This document shows, one piece after another, positions 35,341 to 41,560 of a stretch of 64,000 bases of DNA. The notes beneath the pieces are model-generated. The model saw only the letters and a list, made by a program, of their open reading frames with translations, had not been told where the DNA came from and did no database searches. Source of the DNA: Nocardioides sp. (GTDB taxonomy: Bacteria > Actinomycetota > Actinomycetes > Propionibacteriales > Nocardioidaceae); assembly GCF_004803405.1 (NCBI RefSeq), contig NZ_SSXI01000144.1:1-64000 (forward strand). Reading direction: 5' to 3'. Position 1 is the stretch's first letter. Each line of letters starts with the position of its first letter. The translations under genes and the position numbers were made by a program.

Positions 35341-35807
35341 ACCGAGTCCCCTTCGCAGCTGGCGCACCGGCCGAAGACCGTGAGATGGCCGAGGTCGGGG
35401 GTGAACCCCTTGTCCTCGAGAACGGCGACGAACGGCGCCGCCTCCTCCGCGTCGACCGAGGTCACGGCGCGGCAGTCACGGCAGACGAGGTGGAAGTGCT
35501 CGTGGCCGCGGGTCGAGTGGTACGTCGGTGCTCGGTCGCTCAGGTGCGCATGGCGGATCAGGCCGAGCTCCTCGAGCACCTCGAGGGTGCGGTAGACGGT
35601 CGACGCGTTGACCGTGCTGGCCCGCTGCTGGACGTGCGCCAGGACCTCGTCGGGCGTGGCGTGGCCGAGCGCGTCCACCGCCGCCAGGATCAGCTCGCGC
35701 TGCGGCGTGAGCCGGTAGCCCTTCTCGCGAAGGGCCTGTCGCCAGTCGGTGCCGTGGTCTCCCGACGCGCGCTGAGCGTGCTCGACCTCCGAGCCGTTGC
35801 TAGGCAC
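35337..35807 (-). CDS. Fur-family metalloregulator
   Basis: The 156-residue protein has an N-terminal winged helix (GYRLTPQRELILAAVDALGH, STVNASTVYRTLEVLEELGL). The metal-binding dimer domain has HSTRGHEHFHLVCRDCRAV, and the second Cys pair CASC near the C-terminus. The two CxxC pairs give a structural zinc site. Family members sense Fe, Zn or Mn, and the metal here cannot be told from the sequence. It begins at a GTG that overlaps the nitrobindin gene by eight bases. The operon's other members (heme-type nitrobindin, Fe-S protein YgfZ) favour iron, by inference. Confidence 0.9.
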   Translation of the reverse strand: MPSNGSEVEHAQRASGDHGTDWRQALREKGYRLTPQRELILAAVDALGHATPDEVLAHVQQRASTVNASTVYRTLEVLEELGLIRHAHLSDRAPTYHSTRGHEHFHLVCRDCRAVTSVDAEEAAPFVAVLEDKGFTPDLGHLTVFGRCASCEGDSV

Positions 35808-36294
35808 GCTTCAGCCTCGCCCACAGGTGCGGTTGGAGCGGCTGACCCATCGCGGCCATGTCGAAGGCGTAGAGCAGATCACCCTCGACGTTGCCGTAGA
35901 GGCGATGACCGGCGGTGTACTCCTTCGCGGTCTCGGTGCGCGCGACCGCATCGGTGGTCCACTCGAACTTCCCGTCGGATGCTTCGCCGTGCCAGATCTC
36001 GGCGACGCCGGTGTTGTGGGTCAGCAGGATCTCGAACCTGCCGTCCCCGACGGCCCGGATGAACCCGGTCTCGATCGCCCGGTCGCGGACCTTCTCGCCC
36101 TGGTCGTCGATCTCCCACGCGCGGGCCATGTAGTGGAAGAACGGGCGGCCGTCGTGGGTGAAGATCAGCTCCTGCCCGAACTGGAACTTCTCGATCGTCG
36201 GGTAGTCGCCGTGGCCGTTGCCGCGCCAGGTCCCGAGCATCCAGGCGATCGGGCCGCAGTCGGGGTGGAGGTTCTCGGGGAGATGGAAGGCCAC
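35800..36294 (-). CDS. Nitrobindin-like heme-binding beta-barrel protein
   Basis: The 164-residue protein matches the THAP4/nitrobindin family. The N-terminal WMLGTWRGNGHGDYPTI is the family signature, followed by strands such as FQFGQELIFTHDGRPFFHY and RFEILLTHNTGVAEIWHGEA. A late His in the C-terminal part (QPHLWARLKR) is the usual proximal heme ligand region. Nitrobindins bind ferric heme and NO and can isomerise peroxynitrite. The GTG start lies eight bases behind a TAGACT box, so it begins a leaderless four-gene operon. Confidence 0.87.
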   Translation of the reverse strand: MAFHLPENLHPDCGPIAWMLGTWRGNGHGDYPTIEKFQFGQELIFTHDGRPFFHYMARAWEIDDQGEKVRDRAIETGFIRAVGDGRFEILLTHNTGVAEIWHGEASDGKFEWTTDAVARTETAKEYTAGHRLYGNVEGDLLYAFDMAAMGQPLQPHLWARLKRA

Positions 36295-36302
36295 GAGGAA
36301 AG

Positions 36303-36308
36303 AGTCTA
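36303..36308 (-). promoter_or_regulatory. -10 box of the nitrobindin-fur-tagD-ygfZ operon
   Basis: TAGACT on the minus strand is eight bases from the GTG at 36294. It faces a second -10 box for the divergent DsrE gene only nine bases away. Confidence 0.45.
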
Positions 36309-36316
36309 GTTCGGCC

Positions 36317-36322
36317 TAGGGT
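36317..36322 (+). promoter_or_regulatory. -10 box of the DsrE-like gene, leaderless
   Basis: TAGGGT lies six bases before the ATG at 36329, back to back with the nitrobindin promoter in a 34-bp divergent gap. Confidence 0.45.
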
Positions 36323-36328
36323 GTACCT

Positions 36329-36691
36329 ATGGCGCGCCAGCTCGTTGTGAAGGTCACCTGCGGGATCGAGGAGCCGGAGCGGTGCAACCAGGGCTTCACC
36401 GTGGCGGCGACGGCGGCGGCGTCCGGGATGCCGGTGTCGCTGTGGCTGACCGGCGAGGCCGCGTGGCTCGCGGTGCCCGGCCGCGCCGCCGAGCTGCAGC
36501 TGCCGCTGGCGGCTCCCCTGGCCGACCTGCTGGAGGCCGTCCTGACGTTGGGCACGGTGACCGTCTGCGCGCAGTGCGCTGCCCGCCGGTCGCTCGGCGA
36601 GGCGGACCTGGTGCCGGGCGCGCGGATCGCAGGCGCGCCGGTGTTCGTCGAGGAGGTCCTCGGCGACGGCGTGCAGGCGCTCGTGTACTGA
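36329..36691 (+). CDS. DsrE-family protein
   Basis: This 120-residue protein has the DsrE/DsrF-like pattern. A first strand and pocket residues (RQLVVKVTCGIEEPERCNQGF) precede the glycine-rich SLWLTGEAAWLAV and a Cys pair in VTVCAQCAARRSL. Family members relay sulfur or act in sulfur metabolism, but the actinobacterial type is uncharacterised. It is 43 bases ahead of dtd on the same strand. It is divergent from the nitrobindin operon across a 34-bp gap with facing leaderless promoters. Confidence 0.82.
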   Translation: MARQLVVKVTCGIEEPERCNQGFTVAATAAASGMPVSLWLTGEAAWLAVPGRAAELQLPLAAPLADLLEAVLTLGTVTVCAQCAARRSLGEADLVPGARIAGAPVFVEEVLGDGVQALVY

Positions 36692-36734
36692 TGAGCCCGG
36701 AGCGCTCCCGGGTTCCTGCGACGGCGGCCCGCTG

Positions 36735-37163
36735 ATGCGGGCCGTGCTGCAGCGCGTGTCGTCGGCATCGGTGGTGGTCGACGGATCCGTCGTCGGGTCG
36801 ATCCACGAACCGGGCCTGCTGGTCTACCTCGGCGTCACCCACGCCGACGGTGATGCCGAGGTCGCCTGGATGGTGCGGAAGATCCGCGACCTGCGGATGC
36901 TCGACGACGAGAGGTCGGTGGGTGAGACCGGCGCGCCCGTGCTGGTCGTCTCCCAGTTCACCCTGTACGGCGACGCACGCAAGGGCCGCCGACCCACCTG
37001 GATCGCCGCGGCACCCTCCGCGGTGAGCGAACCGCTCTACGAGGCGGTGTGCTCTGCTCTCGAGGCCGCCGGGACCCGTGTGCAGCGTGGCCTGTTCGGC
37101 GAGCACATGGAGGTCTCGTCGGTGAACGACGGGCCGTTCACGGTGCTGCTGGAGACGCCGTAG
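36735..37163 (+). CDS. dtd: D-aminoacyl-tRNA deacylase
   Basis: Dtd removes D-amino acids (and glycine) mischarged onto tRNA. The 142-residue product starts MRAVLQRVSSASVVVDG and has the catalytic SQFTLYGDARKGRRP near residue 75. The cross-subunit motif VNDGPFTVLLE is near the C-terminus; the usual residue before GP is Asp here. Length and both motifs are typical of the homodimeric enzyme. It ends one base from the convergent DUF4395 gene. Confidence 0.94.
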   Translation: MRAVLQRVSSASVVVDGSVVGSIHEPGLLVYLGVTHADGDAEVAWMVRKIRDLRMLDDERSVGETGAPVLVVSQFTLYGDARKGRRPTWIAAAPSAVSEPLYEAVCSALEAAGTRVQRGLFGEHMEVSSVNDGPFTVLLETP

Positions 37164-37164
37164 C

Positions 37165-37602
37165 TCAGGAGGCGCGGCCGGTGACCCGCAGTCCGAGCAG
37201 GTACATCTCGCAGCCGAGGCAGAACGCGAAGGCGGCGTTGAGGAAGGCGGCCGCGAACGCGAGACCGGAGGCGACCTGGCCGACCAGGACGGCGCCCGAC
37301 GCGAAGCCGACGGTCGCGACGACCGCGAACACCAGGCCGACGGCCTGCGCGAAGCGCGGAGGGGTCGGGTCCTCGAGGTGCGAGGGCGGCGCCAGCCGGG
37401 GCCGGATCGCCGAGCGGAAGAGCAAGCCGGTCGGCGTCATCTGGACGCCCAGACCCGCGCCGATCGCGAAGAGCACGGCCTGGGCTCCCGTGAGCACCGC
37501 TGCCGCTGCCGGGGCCGCGTCGGAGAGCACGAGTGCGACCGCGAAGACCACCAGGGTGGCGGTGGCGGTGAAGCGCGGGCCGCGCGGATCGATCCCGGTC
37601 AT
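37165..37602 (-). CDS. DUF4395 membrane protein
   Basis: The 145-residue protein has three to four hydrophobic helices. The DUF4395 signature is near the C-terminus, NAAFAFCLGCEMYLLGLR, with the CxxC pair that may be redox-active. It overlaps the thioredoxin-like gene upstream by one base (TGATG). A membrane thiol pathway fed by the thioredoxin is plausible. The same neighbourhood (sulfurtransferase, thioredoxin, DUF4395-like) is known near Rv0814c-Rv0817c in Mycobacterium tuberculosis. Confidence 0.85.
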   Translation of the reverse strand: MTGIDPRGPRFTATATLVVFAVALVLSDAAPAAAAVLTGAQAVLFAIGAGLGVQMTPTGLLFRSAIRPRLAPPSHLEDPTPPRFAQAVGLVFAVVATVGFASGAVLVGQVASGLAFAAAFLNAAFAFCLGCEMYLLGLRVTGRAS

Positions 37603-38033
37603 CAGAACTCCTGGCTCAGAGTGGGTAGTGCCGCGAGGACCTGCTCGCGGCGGGGCGCTCCGGCGGCGCGGGTGATCTCGGCGCCGGTCGCATCGAGGAT
37701 CAGCGTCGTCGGAGTACGGCGGACGTCGAGCTCACGCACGACGTCGAGGTGCTCCTCGGCGTCGACCTCCAGGTGTACGACGCCGTCGACCCGGTCGGCC
37801 ACGTCACCGAGCACCACCCGGGTCGTCCGGCAGGGCGCGCAGAACGCACTCGAGAACTGCACCAGGGTGGCCCGCTCCCCCAGCCGTGCGTGCGGCATCA
37901 CGGCGGCCAGGCTCGACCACGTGGTCGTCGTACTCGACCCGTCGGCGAAGCGGCCGTCCACCCGGCGTCGGTGCAGGCCGAAGCCGACCGCGACGAGCAC
38001 GGCCAGCGCGAGGACCACGATTCCGGGAGACAT
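37602..38033 (-). CDS. Membrane-anchored thioredoxin-like protein
   Basis: This 143-residue protein has an N-terminal membrane anchor (SPGIVVLALAVLVAVGFGLH). A thioredoxin fold follows with the active site QFSSAFCAPCRTTR and the cis-Pro strand RRTPTTLILD. It resembles ThiX (Rv0816c), which sits by CysA2 in mycobacteria. The ATG at 38033 is used; five extra residues upstream are possible. It is co-translated with DUF4395. A hairpin separates it from the DUF1416 gene, so it is probably transcribed separately or by read-through. Confidence 0.87.
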   Translation of the reverse strand: MSPGIVVLALAVLVAVGFGLHRRRVDGRFADGSSTTTTWSSLAAVMPHARLGERATLVQFSSAFCAPCRTTRVVLGDVADRVDGVVHLEVDAEEHLDVVRELDVRRTPTTLILDATGAEITRAAGAPRREQVLAALPTLSQEF

Positions 38034-38048
38034 CTCAGACCAGAACAC

Positions 38049-38083
38049 CGACGGCGGCCCTCGGATTCCGGGGACCGCCGTCG
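38049..38083 (-). terminator. Hairpin terminator after the sulfurtransferase-DUF1416 operon
   Basis: CGACGGCGG pairs with CCGCCGTCG and the inner part continues with GG/CC pairs around a three-base loop. It lies 14 bases after the DUF1416 stop. Confidence 0.65.
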
Positions 38084-38097
38084 CTGCTCATCGTTCG

Positions 38098-38406
38098 TCA
38101 GATGGAGATGGTGACCTCGGCGACCGAGCCCGTCTGGGCCTGGACGACGCGGTCGACGGGCTCGGCCTTGGGGGCCAGCGTTCGAAGGGTCCACTCGCCG
38201 TCCCCGGCGAAGAACCGGAAGTGGCCGGTGGCGGAGGTCGGGACCTCGGCCGTGAACTCGCCGGTCCTGTCGAGCAGCCGGACGTAGGCGCCCGAGACCG
38301 GGGCCGCGTCGTCACCGGAGCCGCGGACGACCTGACCCTGGATGACTGCTTCCTTGGCGACGTTCACGCCGTCGAGCGAGAGCCCGCCGACGGTCGCGCC
38401 GCACAT
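38098..38406 (-). CDS. DUF1416 protein (SseC-like)
   Basis: The 102-residue protein begins CGATVGGLSLDGVNVAKEAV, a DUF1416 signature with an N-terminal Cys. It continues as a beta-sandwich (GAYVRLLDRTGEFTAEVPTS, HFRFFAGDGEWTLRTLAP). It is the counterpart of mycobacterial SseC1/SseC2, always beside a CysA2-type sulfurtransferase. Its ATG shares one base with the sulfurtransferase stop. It may be a sulfur-carrier or partner of the rhodanese; no activity is established. Confidence 0.9.
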   Translation of the reverse strand: MCGATVGGLSLDGVNVAKEAVIQGQVVRGSGDDAAPVSGAYVRLLDRTGEFTAEVPTSATGHFRFFAGDGEWTLRTLAPKAEPVDRVVQAQTGSVAEVTISI

Positions 38407-39254
38407 CAGGCCTCACCCGGCTCGTCGCCAAGGGCCACGGGAACGCCGACGAGGGAGCCGTACTCGGTCCACGAGCCGTCGTAGTTCTTGACGTTCTCCT
38501 GGCCGAGGAGCTCCTTGAGCACGAACCACGTGTGCGAGGAGCGCTCGCCGATGCGGCAGTACGCGATGGTGTCCTTGCTCCAGTCCACACCGGCCTCGGT
38601 GTAGATCTGCTTCAGGTCCTCGTCGGACTTGAAGGTGCCGTCGTCGTTCGCGGCCTTGCTCCACGGGACGTTGGCAGCGGTCGGGATGTGGCCCGCGCGC
38701 TGCGCCTGCTCCTGCGGAAGGTGCGCCGGTGCCAGCAGGCGGCCGGCGAACTCGTCGGGGCTACGGACGTCGACGAGGTTCTTCGTGCCGATCGCCTCGA
38801 CGGTCTCGTCGCGGAACGCGCGGATCGAGAGGTCCTGCTCGGTGGCGGTGTAGCTGGTCTTCGCGCGGGTCGGGAGCTCGTCGGTCAGCTCACGGCTGTC
38901 CAGCTCCCACTTCTTGCGGCCGCCGTCGAGCAGCTTGACGTCCTGGTGGCCGTAGAGCTTGAAGTACCAGTAGGCGTAGGCCGCGAACCAGTTGTTGTTG
39001 CCGCCGTACAGGACGACGGTGTCGTCGTTGGCGACGCCGCGCTCGGACAGCAGCGCCTCGAACTGCTCCTTGTTGACGAAGTCACGGCGGACCTGGTCCT
39101 GCAGGTCGGTGGTCCAGTCGAGCTTGATGGCGCTCCTGATGTGGCCCTTGTCGTAGGCCGTGGTGTCCTCATCGACCTCGATCAGGACGACCTTCGGGTT
39201 GTCCAGGTTGTCCTCGACCCACTGGGCCGAGACGAGCGAGTTCTCGCGGCTCAT
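38406..39254 (-). CDS. Thiosulfate sulfurtransferase (rhodanese), CysA2-type
   Basis: The 282-residue protein has two rhodanese domains. The N-terminal inactive one carries KVVLIEVDEDTTAYDKGHI and VVLYGGNNNWFAAYAYWYF. The C-terminal catalytic one has VDVRSPDEFAG, HIPTAANVPWS and the persulfide loop AYCRIGERSSHTWFVL with the active Cys. It transfers sulfane sulfur from thiosulfate to an acceptor. GAGGA before the ATG marks the start. A cysteine-rich leader peptide lies about 180 bases upstream, implying control by cysteine supply. The gene is mycobacterial Rv0815c-like and is followed directly by DUF1416. Confidence 0.93.
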   Translation of the reverse strand: MSRENSLVSAQWVEDNLDNPKVVLIEVDEDTTAYDKGHIRSAIKLDWTTDLQDQVRRDFVNKEQFEALLSERGVANDDTVVLYGGNNNWFAAYAYWYFKLYGHQDVKLLDGGRKKWELDSRELTDELPTRAKTSYTATEQDLSIRAFRDETVEAIGTKNLVDVRSPDEFAGRLLAPAHLPQEQAQRAGHIPTAANVPWSKAANDDGTFKSDEDLKQIYTEAGVDWSKDTIAYCRIGERSSHTWFVLKELLGQENVKNYDGSWTEYGSLVGVPVALGDEPGEA

Positions 39255-39300
39255 GCTGATTCCTCTTCGGAGTGTTGGTGACTGTCAGGTTCGAAACTCA

Positions 39301-39350
39301 GGGCGAAGCGCAGCCCACAGGGGAGCTGCGCACGCTGGGGCCACAGCGTG
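39301..39350 (-). promoter_or_regulatory. Leader RNA hairpins between the leader peptide and the sulfurtransferase gene
   Basis: CACGCTG and CAGCGTG (39331-39350) form a perfect seven-bp stem. Alternative pairings involve GGGC/GCCC at 39301-39316 and GCAGC/GCTGC at 39309-39328. Overlapping alternative stems between a cysteine-coding leader and a ribosome-binding site fit an attenuator, although folding was judged by eye only. Confidence 0.4.
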
Positions 39351-39432
39351 GAACGCGAGGAGGTGCGCCGGGATTCCGCTCGCAACGGCGGGAGCGCTGG
39401 CCTCGGACGTCGGCCGGATCAGAAGGGCCCCG

Positions 39433-39513
39433 TCAGCAGAGTCGACACAGTGCCGAGCTGACGCGGCAGTTGTCCACCGCGCGCCGCTTGGTCAGCAGCA
39501 AGGTCGTCGACAT
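39433..39513 (-). CDS. Cysteine-rich leader peptide (26 aa) of the sulfurtransferase operon
   Basis: This short frame begins MSTTLLLTKRRAVDN and ends with CRVSSALCRLC just before TGA, giving three cysteines in the last eleven codons, one of them final. It has the form of actinobacterial cysteine-responsive leader peptides (the Ms5788A type in mycobacteria), placed upstream of the same kind of sulfurtransferase gene. A TATGGT box seven bases ahead of the ATG implies a leaderless message. Ribosome stalling at the Cys codons when cysteine is scarce would change downstream RNA pairing and raise operon expression (family knowledge applied by inference). A longer version from an ATG 12 bases upstream is possible. 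Confidence 0.82.
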   Translation of the reverse strand: MSTTLLLTKRRAVDNCRVSSALCRLC

Positions 39514-39519
39514 GCGAAG

Positions 39520-39525
39520 AACCAT
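39520..39525 (-). promoter_or_regulatory. -10 box of the leader peptide-sulfurtransferase operon
   Basis: TATGGT is seven bases from the leader peptide ATG on the minus strand. No clear -35 hexamer is visible. Confidence 0.5.
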
Positions 39526-39593
39526 AGGGCCGGGTGGCGGTTCGACCACCATTGGTTCCACATGTCGAGACCGCTGTCCGAATAGCAAGACAG

Positions 39594-41429
39594 TCAGTGT
39601 GCGGTGCAGGCGCTGCGCGCCTTCCCGTTCGAGCTGCTGGGGAACGCTCCGGGGGTCACGTTGAGATCGACGTCCCCCTGTTGGCCCCGCCCCGACCGCA
39701 TCGTGAACTCCACCCGATGCCGTGACTGTGGCTCGAGGTAGATGCCGACCCGGGCGAGCGAGCGGTTGGCGAAGGGCTCGACCACGGGGCTGGCCACACG
39801 TTGCCCGTCGATCACGATCTCGGTGATCTCGCCGCCGATCGGCGAGGTCAGGTAGAGGATGAGGAACTGGTCACCGGGTTCGACCCGGACACCGGGGTAC
39901 CCCTCCCCCGTGATCGAAGGCGGCAGGGTGTCCACATCGGCAGGGGTGTCGTTGTGCAGGTCGATCGAGCCGGCGACGTCCTGGCGGCCGCCGATGCACG
40001 AGCGTGCGAACACCGCCGCGTCGTAGGTGAGGTAGTACTGCATCTTCGTCGGGCCGCCGTCGTTGAGGTAGATCCCGACCTGAGGCTCGGCTCCGGCCTT
40101 CCGCGGGAAGTCGCCCGCGATCTCGGTGCCGGCGATCTCCGCCTGCTCGGCCTTGTCGAAGCTGCGCATCCGGATCCGGCCCTCCATGACGCCTGCGACC
40201 AGTCCCCGGATGGACTCAGCGGTGTCGCCGGCTCCGTCGGCGAAGACGTCGAAGACCGCCTTGGAGACAGCCTGCTGGTAGTTGCTCTGGACCTCGCGGT
40301 CCGACGAGGCCTGGTAGACCTCGTTCTCGACGGCGGCCACCACGTTGTTGGCGTCCACGGGCGTGTGGCCCGGGACCGGGACCGGGCCGATGCTGCGCAT
40401 CAGGTAGGACACGGCGACGGGGTCGATGAAGAACATCCCGTCGAGGCGGCCTCCGACCGCCCGCTCCCAGCGTGCCCGGATGATCTCCGCCGCGCGGGCG
40501 AAGTCGGGCGTCAGCGTCGCGTCCACCGCCGCGCGGTCGAGGATCTCGCCGAAGACGCGGCGCTCCTCCTTCGTCAGCTCCACCGTCGGGTCGGTGTCGT
40601 TCGCGATGTCGGACATGTCCGCCTGCTCGACGATGTCGACGTGGCCGTTCCTCATCTCGATCAGGGACAGGGCGCCGGGAAGCCCGCCACCGCTGCGGAG
40701 CTCGGCGTTGTTCTGCAGGACCATGAGGTAGTACCGGGGCCGGTCGGTGCCCATCATCCGCGGGATCAGGCGGGCGGCGCGGTACGTCGAGCCCAGCGTC
40801 GAGCGGGCGTCGGTCACCGACGTGCGGAGCCGGTCGAACTGCTCTCGGACCGGCGCCAGGAACCCAGAGGAGTCGACATTTCCGAGGGACTGGGCGGCCG
40901 CGTCGAAGGCTGCCTCGCTGCGGCGGGCCGGGCCCTCCATTCCGGCGATCCGCCGGACAGGGAAGCGTTTGTCGGTCGGCTGGAACGTCTCGGCGGTGAC
41001 CAGCTCGGCGGCGTCCACCACCGGCGGCAGGCCGTCGCGCCCGATGTCGGCCAGGACCGCGGAGACGATCGCGACGCCCTCTGCGTCATCGCCGAGCACC
41101 GGCACCTTCCCGAAGACCGACCAGGTCGGGCCCGACGTGCGCGACTCGGCAGACTCCGCGGCCTCCCGGTACGCCGCGAGGGCGTTCCGCGCTCCGTCCG
41201 CGTCACCACGCACGAGTGCGGCCTGCATGATCTCCACCTGGTCCGCCGCGTCGCCGAGATCCCGGCTGGTCGACCACCCCAGCCAGGCCGACCACAGCAG
41301 ACCGAGCACGATCGCGCCCCCCACGCCAGGGAGCACGAGCGACCCACGCCGACCTCTCAACAGGCGACGCAGTCGCCGCCGGACCTTGCGCCACCCACGA
41401 ACCCGGCGACGTCGTACCTCGGGCGACAT
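39594..41429 (-). CDS. DUF4012 family membrane-anchored protein, cluster B
   Basis: The 611-residue protein starts with a long basic segment (EVRRRRVRGWRKVRRRLRRL), then a membrane helix (LVLPGVGGAIVLGLLWSAWL) and an exported DUF4012 region. It shares landmarks with the cluster A copy: SGPTWSVFGKVPVLGDDAEG, YYLMVLQNNAELRSGGGLPG, PDFARAAEIIRARWERAVG, LDGMFFIDPVAVSYLMRSIG and TKMQYYLTYDAAVF. The ATG at 41429 is seven bases behind a TAGCCT box; the longer upstream frame is rejected. It is divergent from the second BY-kinase gene, whereas in cluster A both genes are in line. Its function is likely in polysaccharide export or attachment (inference). Confidence 0.88.
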   Translation of the reverse strand: MSPEVRRRRVRGWRKVRRRLRRLLRGRRGSLVLPGVGGAIVLGLLWSAWLGWSTSRDLGDAADQVEIMQAALVRGDADGARNALAAYREAAESAESRTSGPTWSVFGKVPVLGDDAEGVAIVSAVLADIGRDGLPPVVDAAELVTAETFQPTDKRFPVRRIAGMEGPARRSEAAFDAAAQSLGNVDSSGFLAPVREQFDRLRTSVTDARSTLGSTYRAARLIPRMMGTDRPRYYLMVLQNNAELRSGGGLPGALSLIEMRNGHVDIVEQADMSDIANDTDPTVELTKEERRVFGEILDRAAVDATLTPDFARAAEIIRARWERAVGGRLDGMFFIDPVAVSYLMRSIGPVPVPGHTPVDANNVVAAVENEVYQASSDREVQSNYQQAVSKAVFDVFADGAGDTAESIRGLVAGVMEGRIRMRSFDKAEQAEIAGTEIAGDFPRKAGAEPQVGIYLNDGGPTKMQYYLTYDAAVFARSCIGGRQDVAGSIDLHNDTPADVDTLPPSITGEGYPGVRVEPGDQFLILYLTSPIGGEITEIVIDGQRVASPVVEPFANRSLARVGIYLEPQSRHRVEFTMRSGRGQQGDVDLNVTPGAFPSSSNGKARSACTAH

Positions 41430-41436
41430 GCGCGGT

Positions 41437-41442
41437 AGGCTA
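41437..41442 (-). promoter_or_regulatory. -10 box of the cluster B DUF4012 gene, leaderless
   Basis: TAGCCT with seven bases to the ATG at 41429 on the minus strand; no Shine-Dalgarno site. Confidence 0.5.
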
Positions 41443-41560
41443 CCGCCCGGCCGGCCACGCTCCGACGCAGTGATCCCGGCCGAGGTCGGCGTTGGCACAC
41501 CGGGGTCGCCTAGGATCCGACTCGGCCGGTCGCACACTTCCGCACAGCAAGGGTTGGGTC

